Below, piece by piece: positions 53,145 to 63,569 of a DNA stretch of 64,000 bases. Numbering within the stretch: the stretch's first letter is position 1; each line of letters opens with the position of its first letter. Under the pieces are notes generated by a model. The model was not told where the DNA came from. It searched no databases and saw only the letters and a list, made by a program, of their open reading frames with translations. The position numbers were made by a program, and so were the translations under genes. Origin of the DNA: Adineta ricciae (Eukaryota; Rotifera; Eurotatoria; Adinetida; Adinetidae); the NCBI GenBank assembly GCA_905250025.1, contig CAJNOJ010000159.1:62001-126000 (forward strand), in the 5' to 3' direction.

Positions 53145-54248
53145 CTTCACTAAATATGCAAACGATTCGATGATACAAATAGCGATCTCTTCAATAGAAT
53201 ATGCAACAAGTTCGTATGTAAAATGCGTTGCTGCGAAACCACCATCATCAATTCTAATCGAGTTGACAATTGAGAAAGAGGTCGCTTTTTCACGATTGCA
53301 TGAACAGATTTTCATATTCCATTCCGTTTTACTCAATTCTAATCAGTCTAGTTCGTACAATGGTTCTATCGTTGTTACTGTTTTGAATGAAATCATCACT
53401 TGGGATTATATTTTCTCGGTTCGATACAATCTTGAGTGTGTGCGGATGAGTCTTTTATCGAGTAAAACAATATCCAGAGGGCACGGAAGGGAGAAGGAAA
53501 ATTTATATTTAGAATTACTTTTGTTAAATACCTTCAAATAAAAGTCAATTCGTCAGATACTATTACCATATCTGTAATCTAGTAGTTTTCATAGATTCTG
53601 AGTGGTTCTCGAAGGGAAGGAAGTCCGGCAGAAATGTGCATCAATACAAAACTGTAGACTTCGTCCAGTTGCATCTGGAAAGCTTTCGCAAGCGAATCCG
53701 TAACTAAGATATTCAATGGAAAACAGTCGATATAAATGACGTCGCTAAGAAAACCATAAACTAATTCCTGGCCTCCATCGTGAACTTTCATATTTTTCTA
53801 TTGGTCTGTTTATGAACGATAGATTTATTCTTTTGATGATGCTAACTTAACTCGTTGTAGTCACATTTCCTTAGTTTTTGTGGTTTAAATACGAGGAAAA
53901 CATCGTTTGAATATATATATAGAAACTTGCATAGCATGTAGATGAGTTTGTTAAACTAGGCAGGTAAAAATGCAAATTTTGTCAGCTAAATTAATCTGTT
54001 AAAGTGTGATGAAATGACATGAAGTTGATGTAGTTCGACTGAAGAACATTGTTTGTCTTGATTAGTTTACTGTTTCAAAAAGTTCTCACACATTCAAAGA
54101 AAATCCTATCGTTCAAGATTGATTTTGTATCGTATTCTCAATATAAAGAAACACTATGGAGATGAAATGAAACTCGTTTTCTACGAACTCACATGAAAAA
54201 CCTCAATTCTATACTCTTTTGTCCATATTAGATTGAGAATATTTAAAT
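53145..54248. other. intergenic, RSPH9 / MscS-like gene
   Basis: About 1.1 kb. It holds one small minus-strand ORF (53579-53791, listed separately). Otherwise AT-rich with no recognised feature. Confidence 0.4.
53579..53791 (-). CDS. small hypothetical protein
   Basis: 70-residue single-exon ORF beginning MKVHDGGQELVYGFLSDVIY. Balanced, fold-like composition with alternating hydrophobics, unlike the simple-sequence chance ORFs nearby. No homologue recognised. It could be a real small protein or a terminal exon of a larger gene whose other exons I could not find. Confidence 0.35.
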   Translation of the reverse strand: MKVHDGGQELVYGFLSDVIYIDCFPLNILVTDSLAKAFQMQLDEVYSFVLMHISAGLPSLREPLRIYENY

Positions 54249-55240
54249 ATGTACGGTCGATCATTATGTATGATATCTCGTTTGGCTATAAAAACATCTC
54301 ATGTTGGAAGTCGATGTCTTGTTGCATCCTATAATAATCGTTTACTTGACTTTTCCCAACAACCCAAGCGATATTTAGCTCAACAAATCCCAAATAGACG
54401 ACCACCGGGTCGTATTCGACGATTTCTTCGTTGGTTTGGATGGGGAGCAGAACCAGTTGTATCAACTCTTCCACAACCACCACCACCTGCTACCACAATG
54501 CAACGAGTCAAACGTTTTCTAATGCTCTCACCTTCAATCGAACGGTTTCTCCTTCGATCTCACATTATCGAAGATGAAGATTTAGCAAGATTACTTTCTA
54601 AAACTGCTGCTATATCAATCTATGCAATAATAACAGTGACGACACTTGGCACGCTTGGAGTTGATACAAAACCGCTGCTAGCTGGTATTGGTATTACTGG
54701 TTTTACTATTGGTTTTGCTTTGAAAGAAGTAGCAACAAATTTCATATCGGGAATCTTTCTTGTCATCAATAAACCATTCGTTCGAGGGTGTCGGATCAAA
54801 ATTCATGGAAGTGGCGGTGGAATCGAAGGTAAAGAACAATCTTTATTGAAGTTCTTCTTTATATTCGTATATCAAAATGAAAAAAGGTCTTGTTCATCTA
54901 ATCGACGTTCGATACGTGCATTTAAAAACAAAAGATCGTAAGTACATTACCTGCTTGTCATGAAAAATGAAGATATTCTATTACCGCTGTAGGTGGTATG
55001 GTATTGGTTCCATCAGCAATCGTTTATGTCAACGCTTTTACAGTCTTTCCCGCAGATGACGAAGCAAATGCTGGCTTTTTGGATATGACCAAACCACCGA
55101 CAACGGATGCAACAAAACCACCAGAGCCATCACCAGTATTACCAGCCACTAGTACTTCGAAACAAAAATCGTTAAAGATGAAATTTGAGTCGGAACCAGC
55201 TGGATCCTTCAAAAAATCGTCATTGAATGAAAAACTATGA
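54249..55240 (+). CDS. MscS-type mechanosensitive channel, probably mitochondrial
   Basis: Three exons (54249-54828, 54887-54937, 54993-55240) give about 292 residues. The N-terminus is Arg-rich and acid-free (MYGRSLCMISRLAIKTSHVG...KRYLAQQ), like a mitochondrial presequence. Then TM helices (AISIYAIITVTTLGTLGV) and the MscS pore region: LAGIGITGFTIGFALKEVAT, NFISGIFLVINKPFVRGCRI. The beta domain keeps the GxxEGxVxxIxxRyxxLkTkD motif and MVLVPSAIVYVNAF. The rest is a short Pro-rich tail in place of the usual alpha/beta vestibule. MscS channels release ions on membrane stretch; they occur in bacteria, plants and fungi. Mitochondrial targeting is inferred from the leader only. Confidence 0.88.
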
Positions 55241-55354
55241 AATATTTTTTTTTCTTTCTTTTTTTTCTGTATCATAAGCTTTTTCTAATAGGATTACAAG
55301 TAAAATACAATATTCGTTTGTCATACACACACTTCAAATATCGAACAGCACAGT

Positions 55355-56119
55355 TTATAGTTCGTTCATATCATTTTGTTTAACATCAGGGACACAAACA
55401 CTATCTTCTCGATCGAATACAGGTCGTTGACTCGATTTCGTGCGAAAATTTTCATTGAAAACTCCGCGTGTCCACATTAATGTTTCATCACAAACTTGCA
55501 TAGCCCAATATGCCTTTCGAGGTTGAACCAGCCAATCCGGATCATTGATCAGTAGATCTAGAATATGCGAAGCATTGTACCAATCAACTAAAAGTCGACC
55601 ATCGATCGGTAATTCAGTTTGACGTGAACGTATGTAAGATATCAGTGAATTTAAGTTCGGAAATTTCCAAACGCATTTACTCGCGACTTCAATAATCGAT
55701 TCAATTGCCCGTAGGATCATCAATAACGCAGTTTTGGTTATCGAAGTTGCCAATCGAACTTGTTCGACGTTGTTCTTATTCAATTCCAGCATATGATTGA
55801 ATGTACGTTTCAGTTCGATAAACTTTTCGCTAAGATTATCTAAGTTGAAATTTCCAGTCTTGGCAAATAGAAGTTCATTTTCGAATGCTTTGAAATCGTT
55901 TGCATGAGGGACGGGTGATGTTTGCGAATTTTCCTTTGCTGGTAAATCAAAAGCATATTTGCGTAGTTGTTCATTCTTGTGAAGTTCAGTGTTATGTCGA
56001 AGTTGATCAGCGAGAGCGAGAACATGTGACCAGCGACTACGTGCGAATTGGCCAGTTTGATTCGCACTCGAAGAAGAAGGCTCTTCTTTGTTTGAATTCG
56101 ATGTTGATGATTCACTCAT
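55355..56119 (-). CDS. unidentified alpha-helical protein, 254 aa
   Basis: Single-exon ORF; start chosen at the ATG at 56119 (MSESSTSNSNKEEPSSSS), preceded 8 bases upstream by an acceptor ATTCTAG. A Ser-rich disordered lead is followed by a largely helical body: WSHVLALADQLRHN, KFIELKRTFNHMLEL, TSITKTALLMILRAIESI, FPNLNSLISYIRSRQTE, LLVDWYNASHILDLLIND and KAYWAMQVCDETLMW. No known motif. The four-helix-like amphipathic pattern suggests a protein-protein interaction domain. I do not recognise the family. Confidence 0.7.
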   Translation of the reverse strand: MSESSTSNSNKEEPSSSSANQTGQFARSRWSHVLALADQLRHNTELHKNEQLRKYAFDLPAKENSQTSPVPHANDFKAFENELLFAKTGNFNLDNLSEKFIELKRTFNHMLELNKNNVEQVRLATSITKTALLMILRAIESIIEVASKCVWKFPNLNSLISYIRSRQTELPIDGRLLVDWYNASHILDLLINDPDWLVQPRKAYWAMQVCDETLMWTRGVFNENFRTKSSQRPVFDREDSVCVPDVKQNDMNEL

Positions 56120-57095
56120 GATGTTTTCTAGAATAGAAAAAAAACAGACTAATAAATATATATCGATCGAGGTAAAACACATTTCTTGTTTTCCTTCTTT
56201 TCATCTTACAACGATCAACATTTGTGATAAATCTCGTTCTCGGATAGACTATATAGTCCTTTATTGATTTTTTCTTCTCCTTCTTTGTCGAAGGGAAAGC
56301 TATACTGCAGTTCTGTTAGTTGATGCATCAGTGCATTTATTTCTCCTCCATTTTTCTCTCACCGACTGAGCCAAGAGAAAAAAAAAGAGGAGAAGGAAGG
56401 AACATGTCATTATTTGCACCACTCACGACTGTCAACAGCAGACATTTTCTACGAGCGTTTCTCCTTCCTCGTAGAACCACCCTAATGCCTATGCTTCTAA
56501 CGACAAGAGAAGGGAAACTCACCAGTGACTTCAATCTAATTGTGAGAAGAGAACCAATGTCTTAATAAAATTAATATAAAGATTGTTTGATGTCATTCGA
56601 CGAACAGAAGAAAATCGAACCAGTACGAGTGCATAATCTGGTTTCTTGTTATGAAGCACGTTAAGAGTGATCACTTATTTTGCTTCTTTTATTCTTGACG
56701 TAAAATATATGTAATTCATTAAATTGTGATTGAAAATATTGCTATTTTCTTCTGGGGCGTGATTAATCCCAATTCATCATAGTCATAATTTGACAATTTT
56801 ACGTAAATGATTATTAACAGATGAAAATCGGCAGTTTCCTATCGTTCGCTTTTCGTACTGACTGATAGTGATTGATCATGTGGACCAATTATGTATGAAG
56901 TAACTGTGAGTGGACTTATCTATTATTATTTGTGTTGTATTATTCATCGAAACAAACACTTGATCCGTATCCGTTGTTCACATTCAAACTACTGCAGTGG
57001 ACAAAAATTTCTCTGTGAAAAGTATGTTCCACCGGCGTGAAGGTTCACGAATTTTGTTTAGTAGTAAGAAAAGCGGCACAAAGTGAAATTTTGCC
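56120..57095. other. gene-poor interval
   Basis: About 1 kb without a supported gene, marking the change from dense coding DNA to a damaged distal region. The plus-strand ORF at 56320-56565 has no family features. Confidence 0.45.
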
Positions 57096-58340
57096 GTGAT
57101 CTCAGTCGCCTATGTTTGTGCATTCGATGCTGTCACTAATCGACAATCAAGTATCAATACAACGAATCACGTCAATTGTTGCTGGACAAGTCGGCGCAAT
57201 ATGTATCCAACACAATGGTTTTTATATCCCGATAAGTTTAATACGAAAGTGAAATCGCATCTGACAATCTCCTGTGTGTGGAGTACCAGCTATTGGCGGC
57301 ATTTTTCGTGCATGCATGGCAACTACTTTGGATTCTTATTTCGCTGTTCTTGCTGAGGATAGTGGTGGAAATGACTCTGCTGATGGGAGATTGACGAAAT
57401 ATTATAGTGCATCTTTGACTGGATATCAATCGGGCATGCTTTTTTTACGAAGATCAGAGAATATGCATTTTAGGTTGGTATGGCACCAAAATATCAGTTC
57501 CAATCTGAGGAAATTTGGCTTCGTGCTTCATTCTGCGTTGTACTCGACACGAATTTTAGTATCTCTCGTTTTCACTATTACTTTCCTCAGTCGGAGAAGA
57601 TCCAGTCAAAAAAGTAACATTTCAGGAGAACATTTTTATCCTGTAATGAAATGTCATATTCATTTCGTTTATAGACGATGAATCAGAAAGGTTATTCCAC
57701 AAATCATTATCGTATACAAAATCGACCATCAAAGAATTAATAAGGCCAAAGCATCTTCGTCTATTCCCAATTGGCTTTTGGTCGACTGCTTCCGAAGGAT
57801 TTATCATCGAAGCTTTTGATTGTACACGTATAAAGGGATTGTTTAGAGTTTTATCAACTGCGTAAGGGATGTTGAATATGTCGGTAAGTTTTATCTGTGC
57901 TTCTTAACGAGCCTTGTTTTTTCTCTCTGTAGGACTTACAATGATAATATACGGCATTGCGGCTGTTTTTTCTTCGTTCGCCATGGTGTTCACAGCGGAT
58001 TTGAAATATATGCGTGTTTTATGTTTTCTATCTGCAGCTCTGACGAGCTGCGCAATGTACATCATAATGCTCGTGTGGAAAGCGAATCTCTCACAGATTT
58101 ATCTACTTTTCATTTTGCCGTGCCTTTCAATATTGCTGAGTCGCTAACAGAACCGTTCATCACACGTCTGGTTTGTTTTGGAATGCTTATTATAGCTATT
58201 TACACTGTATTTTTTCTAGTTTTCTACAACGTATTACTGTTGTTTACTCGTCTTCACCGATGGTTTCTGCACGTATGGGGATTGTTTTCAAATTATCTAT
58301 ATCACTGTAGCAATGGCATACTATATAGTTATTGAGTTGA
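57096..58340 (+). pseudogene. UNC93-like major-facilitator pseudogene
   Basis: Remnants of an UNC93-family membrane protein in shifting frames. From about 57285: GGIFRACMATTLDSYFAVLA, then RLTKYYSASLTGYQSGMLF. From about 57735: RPKHLRLFPIGFWSTASEGF. From about 57850: NCVRDVEYVGLTMIIYG and FSSFAMVFTADLKYMRVLCF. Near 58110: LVWKANLSQIYLLF, then a switch to FNIAESLTEPFITRLVCFG. At least two frame changes are needed, one with a stop near 57845 and one near 58120. The order and spacing fit an UNC93-type transporter homologue. The gene is decayed, and several exons may also be missing. Confidence 0.65.
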
Positions 58341-59428
58341 TGTTAAAGCAAATCAGGTCTTCATTTCCTTGAAAGCTTTTACAAAAACGCAAAATTTTCC
58401 ACTATTGAATTGAAAACTACTTGGTGAATGTGATATATTGAAGAAAGTAAATATAGTTTAAGCACTAATGTTCATCAAGCACGTCTGCCTGTCCTTAGTC
58501 GAATAACGAATGCTCTGTGATAGCACAAGTTTCTCGATTTCTTTGGAGGCAGAACAAAATAGAGGCAATCAATAGCAGCTAATAGTTTGTATGCGTCCGT
58601 ATGGCGCAGTGCACATGACTGCCGGCTTTGGACTCTTCCTAGTCTATACGCCAGTTTCAAACGTTACCATAAACGTAAGTCGTTAATGTGCACCAAATTG
58701 AAGTAAGAATGGATACATCTTAGTCGAGTGAAAACTTGTCCGCTCAGTCCCTTACTAATTCAACGCTTTTTCCAATCTAAAAGTCTGACTGATTGGTTTT
58801 ACAACTCTTCACATCAGATCAATTTATATACTAGTATAATTGTTTACAACTGCGGACTTGATAACATCCTCTTCCCGTCCTATGCTGAAACTTACGAATC
58901 CAATGATAATCTCTACTGGTATAGGAAGTGTGAACTCAAGTACATTTCCCCAGCATAGAACTTCAAGGGTCAGCAGTACCTATATACGAATACAAATCAT
59001 TCCAAGATCTGTGCAACAGTTTTCTACTGATTAACTATGATTCTTGTCAACTAACGTCTAGCTTTTCGTCATCCATTCACCCGTAACCGTTTCCAACGAC
59101 GCTTCCATTGTACTTTTCAACTAATATGTCCTTTTTTAACCAAATAGTGCATTGATTTTCAATCTATGTTCAAAATCGAGAACTTTCTGTTATGCGTAAC
59201 ACGACGATCCATTGTTTACTTTTCACAGGCGGTTACACAAAGGAAGCCTACGTTTTTATTTCAATTTATACTTAGCGAAAACAAATATTATTGTCAGTTC
59301 GACTGTCATCTGATCGAATCTTTATTAGATGAAAAATAAAGCAAACAGCGACGGCCATAACTGATGCACGCTGTTAAAAAACAAAATAGCAACAAAAGTT
59401 CAAATGTCCATCAGCTGCTAGTATATCT

Positions 59429-59449
59429 TGTGGGTGAGGGTGTGGGTGA
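59429..59449 (+). repeat. interstitial telomere-like TGTGGG motif
   Basis: Three hexamers in a row, TGTGGG-TGAGGG-TGTGGG, followed by TGA. The bdelloid telomere unit is TGTGGG (established). Similar G-rich hexamers recur in both arms of the inverted repeat near 60930 and 61025. Too short to be an actual telomere. Confidence 0.55.
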
Positions 59450-60840
59450 TATTCATCCAGACGATCTTTGTGTCCGTTAACGTTAACAAAGCCATCCTAG
59501 GTGTGCTGGATGCTGTATAACCCGGAGGCCCACTTAAAACATGATTTTTGTTAAAAATCTGAACTTTATTTGAAGAGAGTCAAAATATCACCAATATGCT
59601 GCTAGGAACAGATTAAAAACATTTTCAGGTCATAATATACTGAGAAAGCGAGCGCAACTCACTGTGCTCTCTGTTGTCGGTCTAGAATATAACTGCTGAA
59701 AGGTTTATTTAATTGTGAGGAAATTTCCAATGTCGTATTGTTACGTCAGAATCTCACTGGAGCTCAAAGATAAGACTGGTTGGACATCTGACTCCTGAAT
59801 TATTGAGAAAATATCGATAATTCTCTGCGGTTCCTTATTGCCTTGCATCTGATACATTTTTCTGCAGCATATCTAACTTTCAAATAAAATCCGAAATGTT
59901 CCTATTGATTCAAGTCTGTTTTGTGCTTGACATATTCATTGATTACGATCATAAACGATATATAAAAGGATCGATCTAAGTAAACTATATCCATTGCTTC
60001 AAATCATATTCCATGTGGAATTGAAACCAGTTTGTTTCTACTTATCCTAAAATCTGATTCTTTTAGAAAAAGAGCCAGTGAATTCCTACTACCTGAAAAG
60101 TGTCGACAAGACAAAGCTATAAGAAAAAATAACCAAATTCCTAACTGAATTCTTATCTTTTTTACCTGTTTCGAGCGTAGTGAAGTGACTTTTTTTGTGT
60201 GTTTTTCTTATCTTCTCTATTCTTTTCCTGTGAGAGTTTCTTTAAAAACCAACAGAAAACAGAAATATTTTTGTCCCCGAAAAAATTCAAAAAGAGAACA
60301 ACGTCATCCCCCCATGTCGCCTCTTTTTTTAGGGCTGCGTCGCAGTTGCCACATTTGTCTAGCCAATCTATTGGACGTTTTTGAATACTAACCGTTAGTG
60401 ATAGTAATCGAGTGTAAAAAGGTATGTAAAAACCATTTAAGCTCATTTTTTCAATTTTCAACTACGAGATAACTTGATACGACGGTGGTAAACTGCGAAG
60501 GGTAAGTAGCACTTAAAATATGATAAGTCATCTTTTTCAACCAACGAGGTTCGAGATCACAATTATCACCGTCAATATGGTTCGACATACTACTTTTTCA
60601 GGTGATGACCGATAGATGCCTGGGTATCATCGATGATGCATAGGTGAGTGCTTTTCATGTATTTTGAGCAATTGATAGGTTGGTGGATGCCGCGAATGGG
60701 TCATGAGCAAGTGAAAAATGGATCATTATTGACGAGAAAAGTGAAGAATGACGGTGAATGGATACGCCTATCGGTAAAAGCAGGATCTCTCTAACGGTCA
60801 GCCGCTTTGAGTGATATTATTTCGTTTATTATAGACGTTT

Positions 60841-61173
60841 TCACGTAGGATACCTTCGGGCAGGATTCGACATTTTCTTCAGCGGATTCATTTCAGCGTA
60901 GGCTCCAATCATAAAAAAGTTTCACCCCACCCTCACCCACACTGTCAATCATCTTAAACCGCAGGTTTTTCTATACTAACAATCATAAACGATGCTTCTA
61001 GATAAGGGTGTAGAAATAAGCGAGTGTGGGTGGGGTGAAAATTTTATATGATTGGAACCGATAGGGCTCGTCGAGTAGCAGTTGGAACCAGCGTTGGTTT
61101 GATTGGAACCTGCGCTCAAACGAATCCGCTGAAGAAAATGTCGAATCCTGCCTGAAGGCATCCTACGTACGTT
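60841..61173. repeat. inverted repeat (foldback/MITE-like), about 0.33 kb
   Basis: The left arm (60841-60944) recurs in reverse complement as the right arm (about 61022-61173). Matching blocks include a CGTAGGAT end, GCAGGATTCGACATTTTC TTCAGCGGATTC, TCCAATCAT and the telomere-like CACCC tract. The right arm carries an additional TTGGAACC-rich insert (about 61055-61110). The loop (60945-61021) is unrelated sequence. Arms of over 100 bases with about 80% identity suit a foldback element, MITE or hairpin-forming subterminal repeat. Confidence 0.75.
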
Positions 61174-61356
61174 TTCGTTGTAAAAATTGTGCTTTTGAGA
61201 CTTTTTAATAAAAAAGAGTAAATGAACCATAACGCACGAAAACCTAGGCGGGTTCATCACCAATTATCATTGTGATAGTAGGTACAAAAGAGCTGAAATA
61301 GAAATAGGAGGTAATCCGATCATTGCATTGCAATCAAAAACATGGGCCGTTGCCTT

Positions 61357-61364
61357 TATAAAAA
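61357..61364 (+). promoter_or_regulatory. TATA box of ART-TPR gene
   Basis: TATAAAAA lies 61-68 bases before the ATG at 61425, comparable to the TATA spacing of the EF-hand and pyruvate decarboxylase genes. Confidence 0.45.
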
Positions 61365-61424
61365 GAGAAGCGAATTTCTTCATTTTCACAAAAAAATACT
61401 TTGAATTTCAGTTTATTGGATAAA

Positions 61425-63569
61425 ATGGGTGCAGAAAAATCAAAATCAAGTTCTACAACGACAATGCACAATAACCAACCGCGACAACGCATGGTTCAAA
61501 ACTACCTCTTAGTTTGCGTGGATGCGAACATCGATCAAAAGGACCAAAACTGTCAGAACACTTTGACGCACTTACGAAGTGTTGTCAATGATGTCAATAT
61601 ATACACTCAACCAGATGCTTGCGTTCAATTCCTCAACAGCATTGGTGACGAAAAAGCTTTCGTCATCACAACGGGATGCTTAGGTCAACACTTCGTGCCC
61701 GAGATTCACGGCATTCCACAAGTGAATGCCATCTACGTCATCTGTGGCAACAAATCCAAACATGAAAACTAGACAAAGAACTGGTCAAAGATCAAAGGTG
61801 TTCACACAAATATTGAAGAAATCTGTGAAGCGCTGACCACGGGTGTTAAACAACATAATCAAGACTCCATCGCCATGAGTTTAATTCCCGTAATAGGAGA
61901 GGGTTCCAATGTCAATCTCAATCAACTGGAACCCAGTTTTATGTACACGCAAATATTTAAGAAGATTCTCCTCGACATGGAGCATGACAGGCAAGCAATC
62001 AAAGACCTGGCCAATTACTGTCGTCAGCGTTTTCAAGACAACTTCGCGGAACAAAGTATTATCGATGAGTTTGAAGGTGAATATCGTCCGGACAAGGCCA
62101 TATGGTGGTATACACGTCAGTGTTTTACCTACCAAATGCTCAATCGAGCACTTCGCACTTTGGATAGCGAAGTTATTATTAACATGGGATTTTTTCTCCA
62201 TGATTTACACAAACAAATACAACAACTACACCAAGAACAGGTCAGTAATTACAGAGGAAAACCTTTCGTAGTCTACCGTGGACAGGGACTATGTAAGACA
62301 GATTTTGACCACTAATCAAAAACTGTAGGTGGTCTTTTGTCTTTTAACAACTTTTTATCCACCAGTACCACACCAGGGAAATCTCTCGAGTTTACCTACA
62401 GCGCTCTCGGTGATCCCGACAAGGTGGGTATCCTGTTCATGATCACCATCGATCCGAATATTGCTAGTACTCCATTCGCATCGACTGGGGATTTCAGTTA
62501 TTTCGAAGACGAAGCAGAGATCCTGTTTTCCATGCACGGCGTGTTTCGAGTCTGTACAAGTACAATTCGACAAACACGTGACGGCACTAAACTTTATCAT
62601 GAGGTGCAACTTCAGTTGACTGCTGATAACGATCCACAACTCCGCGTATTAACCGACCGTATTGAAAGTGAAGTTGGAGGCAATACAGGATGGCAACGTT
62701 TGGGTCGCTTATTGCTAACAATTGAACAGTTGGATAAAGCCGAAGAACTGTACGCTGCGTTACTGGCACAAGCGTCTGATACGAATGACAGAGCACTCTA
62801 TTATCATCAACTTGGCTACTTAAAAAATAATCAAGGTGGTCATAGAATGGCTATCGAATACTATGGAAAAGCACTTGAAATCTGGGGAAAAGCTCTTCCT
62901 TCGAATCACCCTGATTTGGCTACTTCGTACAACAACATGGGAGAGTATTCGAAAGCACTTTCATTCTATGAAAAAGCACTTGAAATCTGGGAAAGATCTC
63001 TTCCTTCGAATCATCCTTCGCTGGCTACTTTTTACAATAACATCGGTGCGGTGTACTACAACGTGGGCGAGTATTCGAAAGCACTTTCATTCTATGAAAA
63101 AGCACTTGAAATCTGGGAAAGATCTCTTCTTTCGAATCACCCTGATTTGGCTACTTCGTACAACAACATCGGTTTGGTGCATGACAACATGGGAGAGTAT
63201 TCGAAAGCACTTTCATTCTATGAAAAAGCACTTGAAATCTGGGAAAGATCTCTTCTTTCGAATCACCCTGATTTGGCTACTTCGTACAACAACATCGGTT
63301 TGGTGCATGACAACATGGGAGAGTATTCGAAAGCACTTTCATTCTATGAAAAAGCACTTGAAATTGGAGAAAAATCTCTTCCTTCGAATCATGCCTGGCT
63401 GGCTGCTTCGTACAACAACATCGGTGCGGTGTACTACAACGTGGAAGATTATTCAAAAGCACTTACTTATTTCGAACGCTCTCTGGACATTCTGCAACGT
63501 GTGTTACCGGCGAATCACCCTTATATAAAAACTGCAAGAGAAAGTGTCGAAATTTGTAAAAGAGAATGA
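61425..63569 (+). pseudogene. ADP-ribosyltransferase-TPR protein with two in-frame stop codons
   Basis: One uninterrupted reading frame of 715 codons broken only by TAG at 61770-61772 (codon 116) and TAA at 62313-62315 (codon 297); no frameshift. It starts MGAEKSKSS, an N-myristoylation-type signal. The ART domain shows the R-S-E layout: Arg in VYRGQ (about 285), STS (about 312-314) and ExE in FEDEAEILF (about 363/365). Then kinesin-light-chain-like TPRs of 42 residues (ALSFYEKALEIWERS, NHPDLATSYNNIG) and a final helix EICKRE. The family is arginine-specific mono-ADP-ribosyltransferase. TTTCAG lies 13 bases before the ATG. Stops could be true nonsense, a haplotype-specific null, sequencing error, or fall inside retained tiny introns (see findings). 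Confidence 0.85.
62943..63446 (+). repeat. 126-base tandem TPR repeat units
   Basis: The GAGTATTCGAAAGCACTTTC unit starts at 62943, 63069, 63195 and 63321, exactly 126 bases (42 codons) apart. Units 63069-63194 and 63195-63320 are identical by eye across all 126 bases. The unit ending at 62942 lacks about 9 residues of one helix. Confidence 0.9.

Larger units (their letters stand above)
58341..61424. other. gene-poor, repeat-bearing distal region
   Basis: About 3.1 kb with no supported gene. It contains telomere-like motifs (59429-59449), a short ATGC-balanced palindrome near 59479-59490, the 60841-61173 inverted repeat, and a TATAAAAA box (61357-61364) before the ART-TPR gene. Confidence 0.5.

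Noticed and set aside
58590..58672. Possible tRNA or tRNA-derived SINE (A-box-like TGGCGCAGTG, weak B-box-like GTTTCAAAC)
   Set aside because: No convincing cloverleaf or acceptor stem and the B box is poor; at most a decayed relic.
60162..60461. Minus-strand ORF of 99 residues
   Set aside because: No domain, Lys/Phe-rich simple sequence, no splice or promoter context.
62836..63528. Plus-strand ORF of 230 residues in another frame
   Set aside because: Shadow frame kept open by the 126-base TPR repeats; the real frame encodes canonical TPRs.
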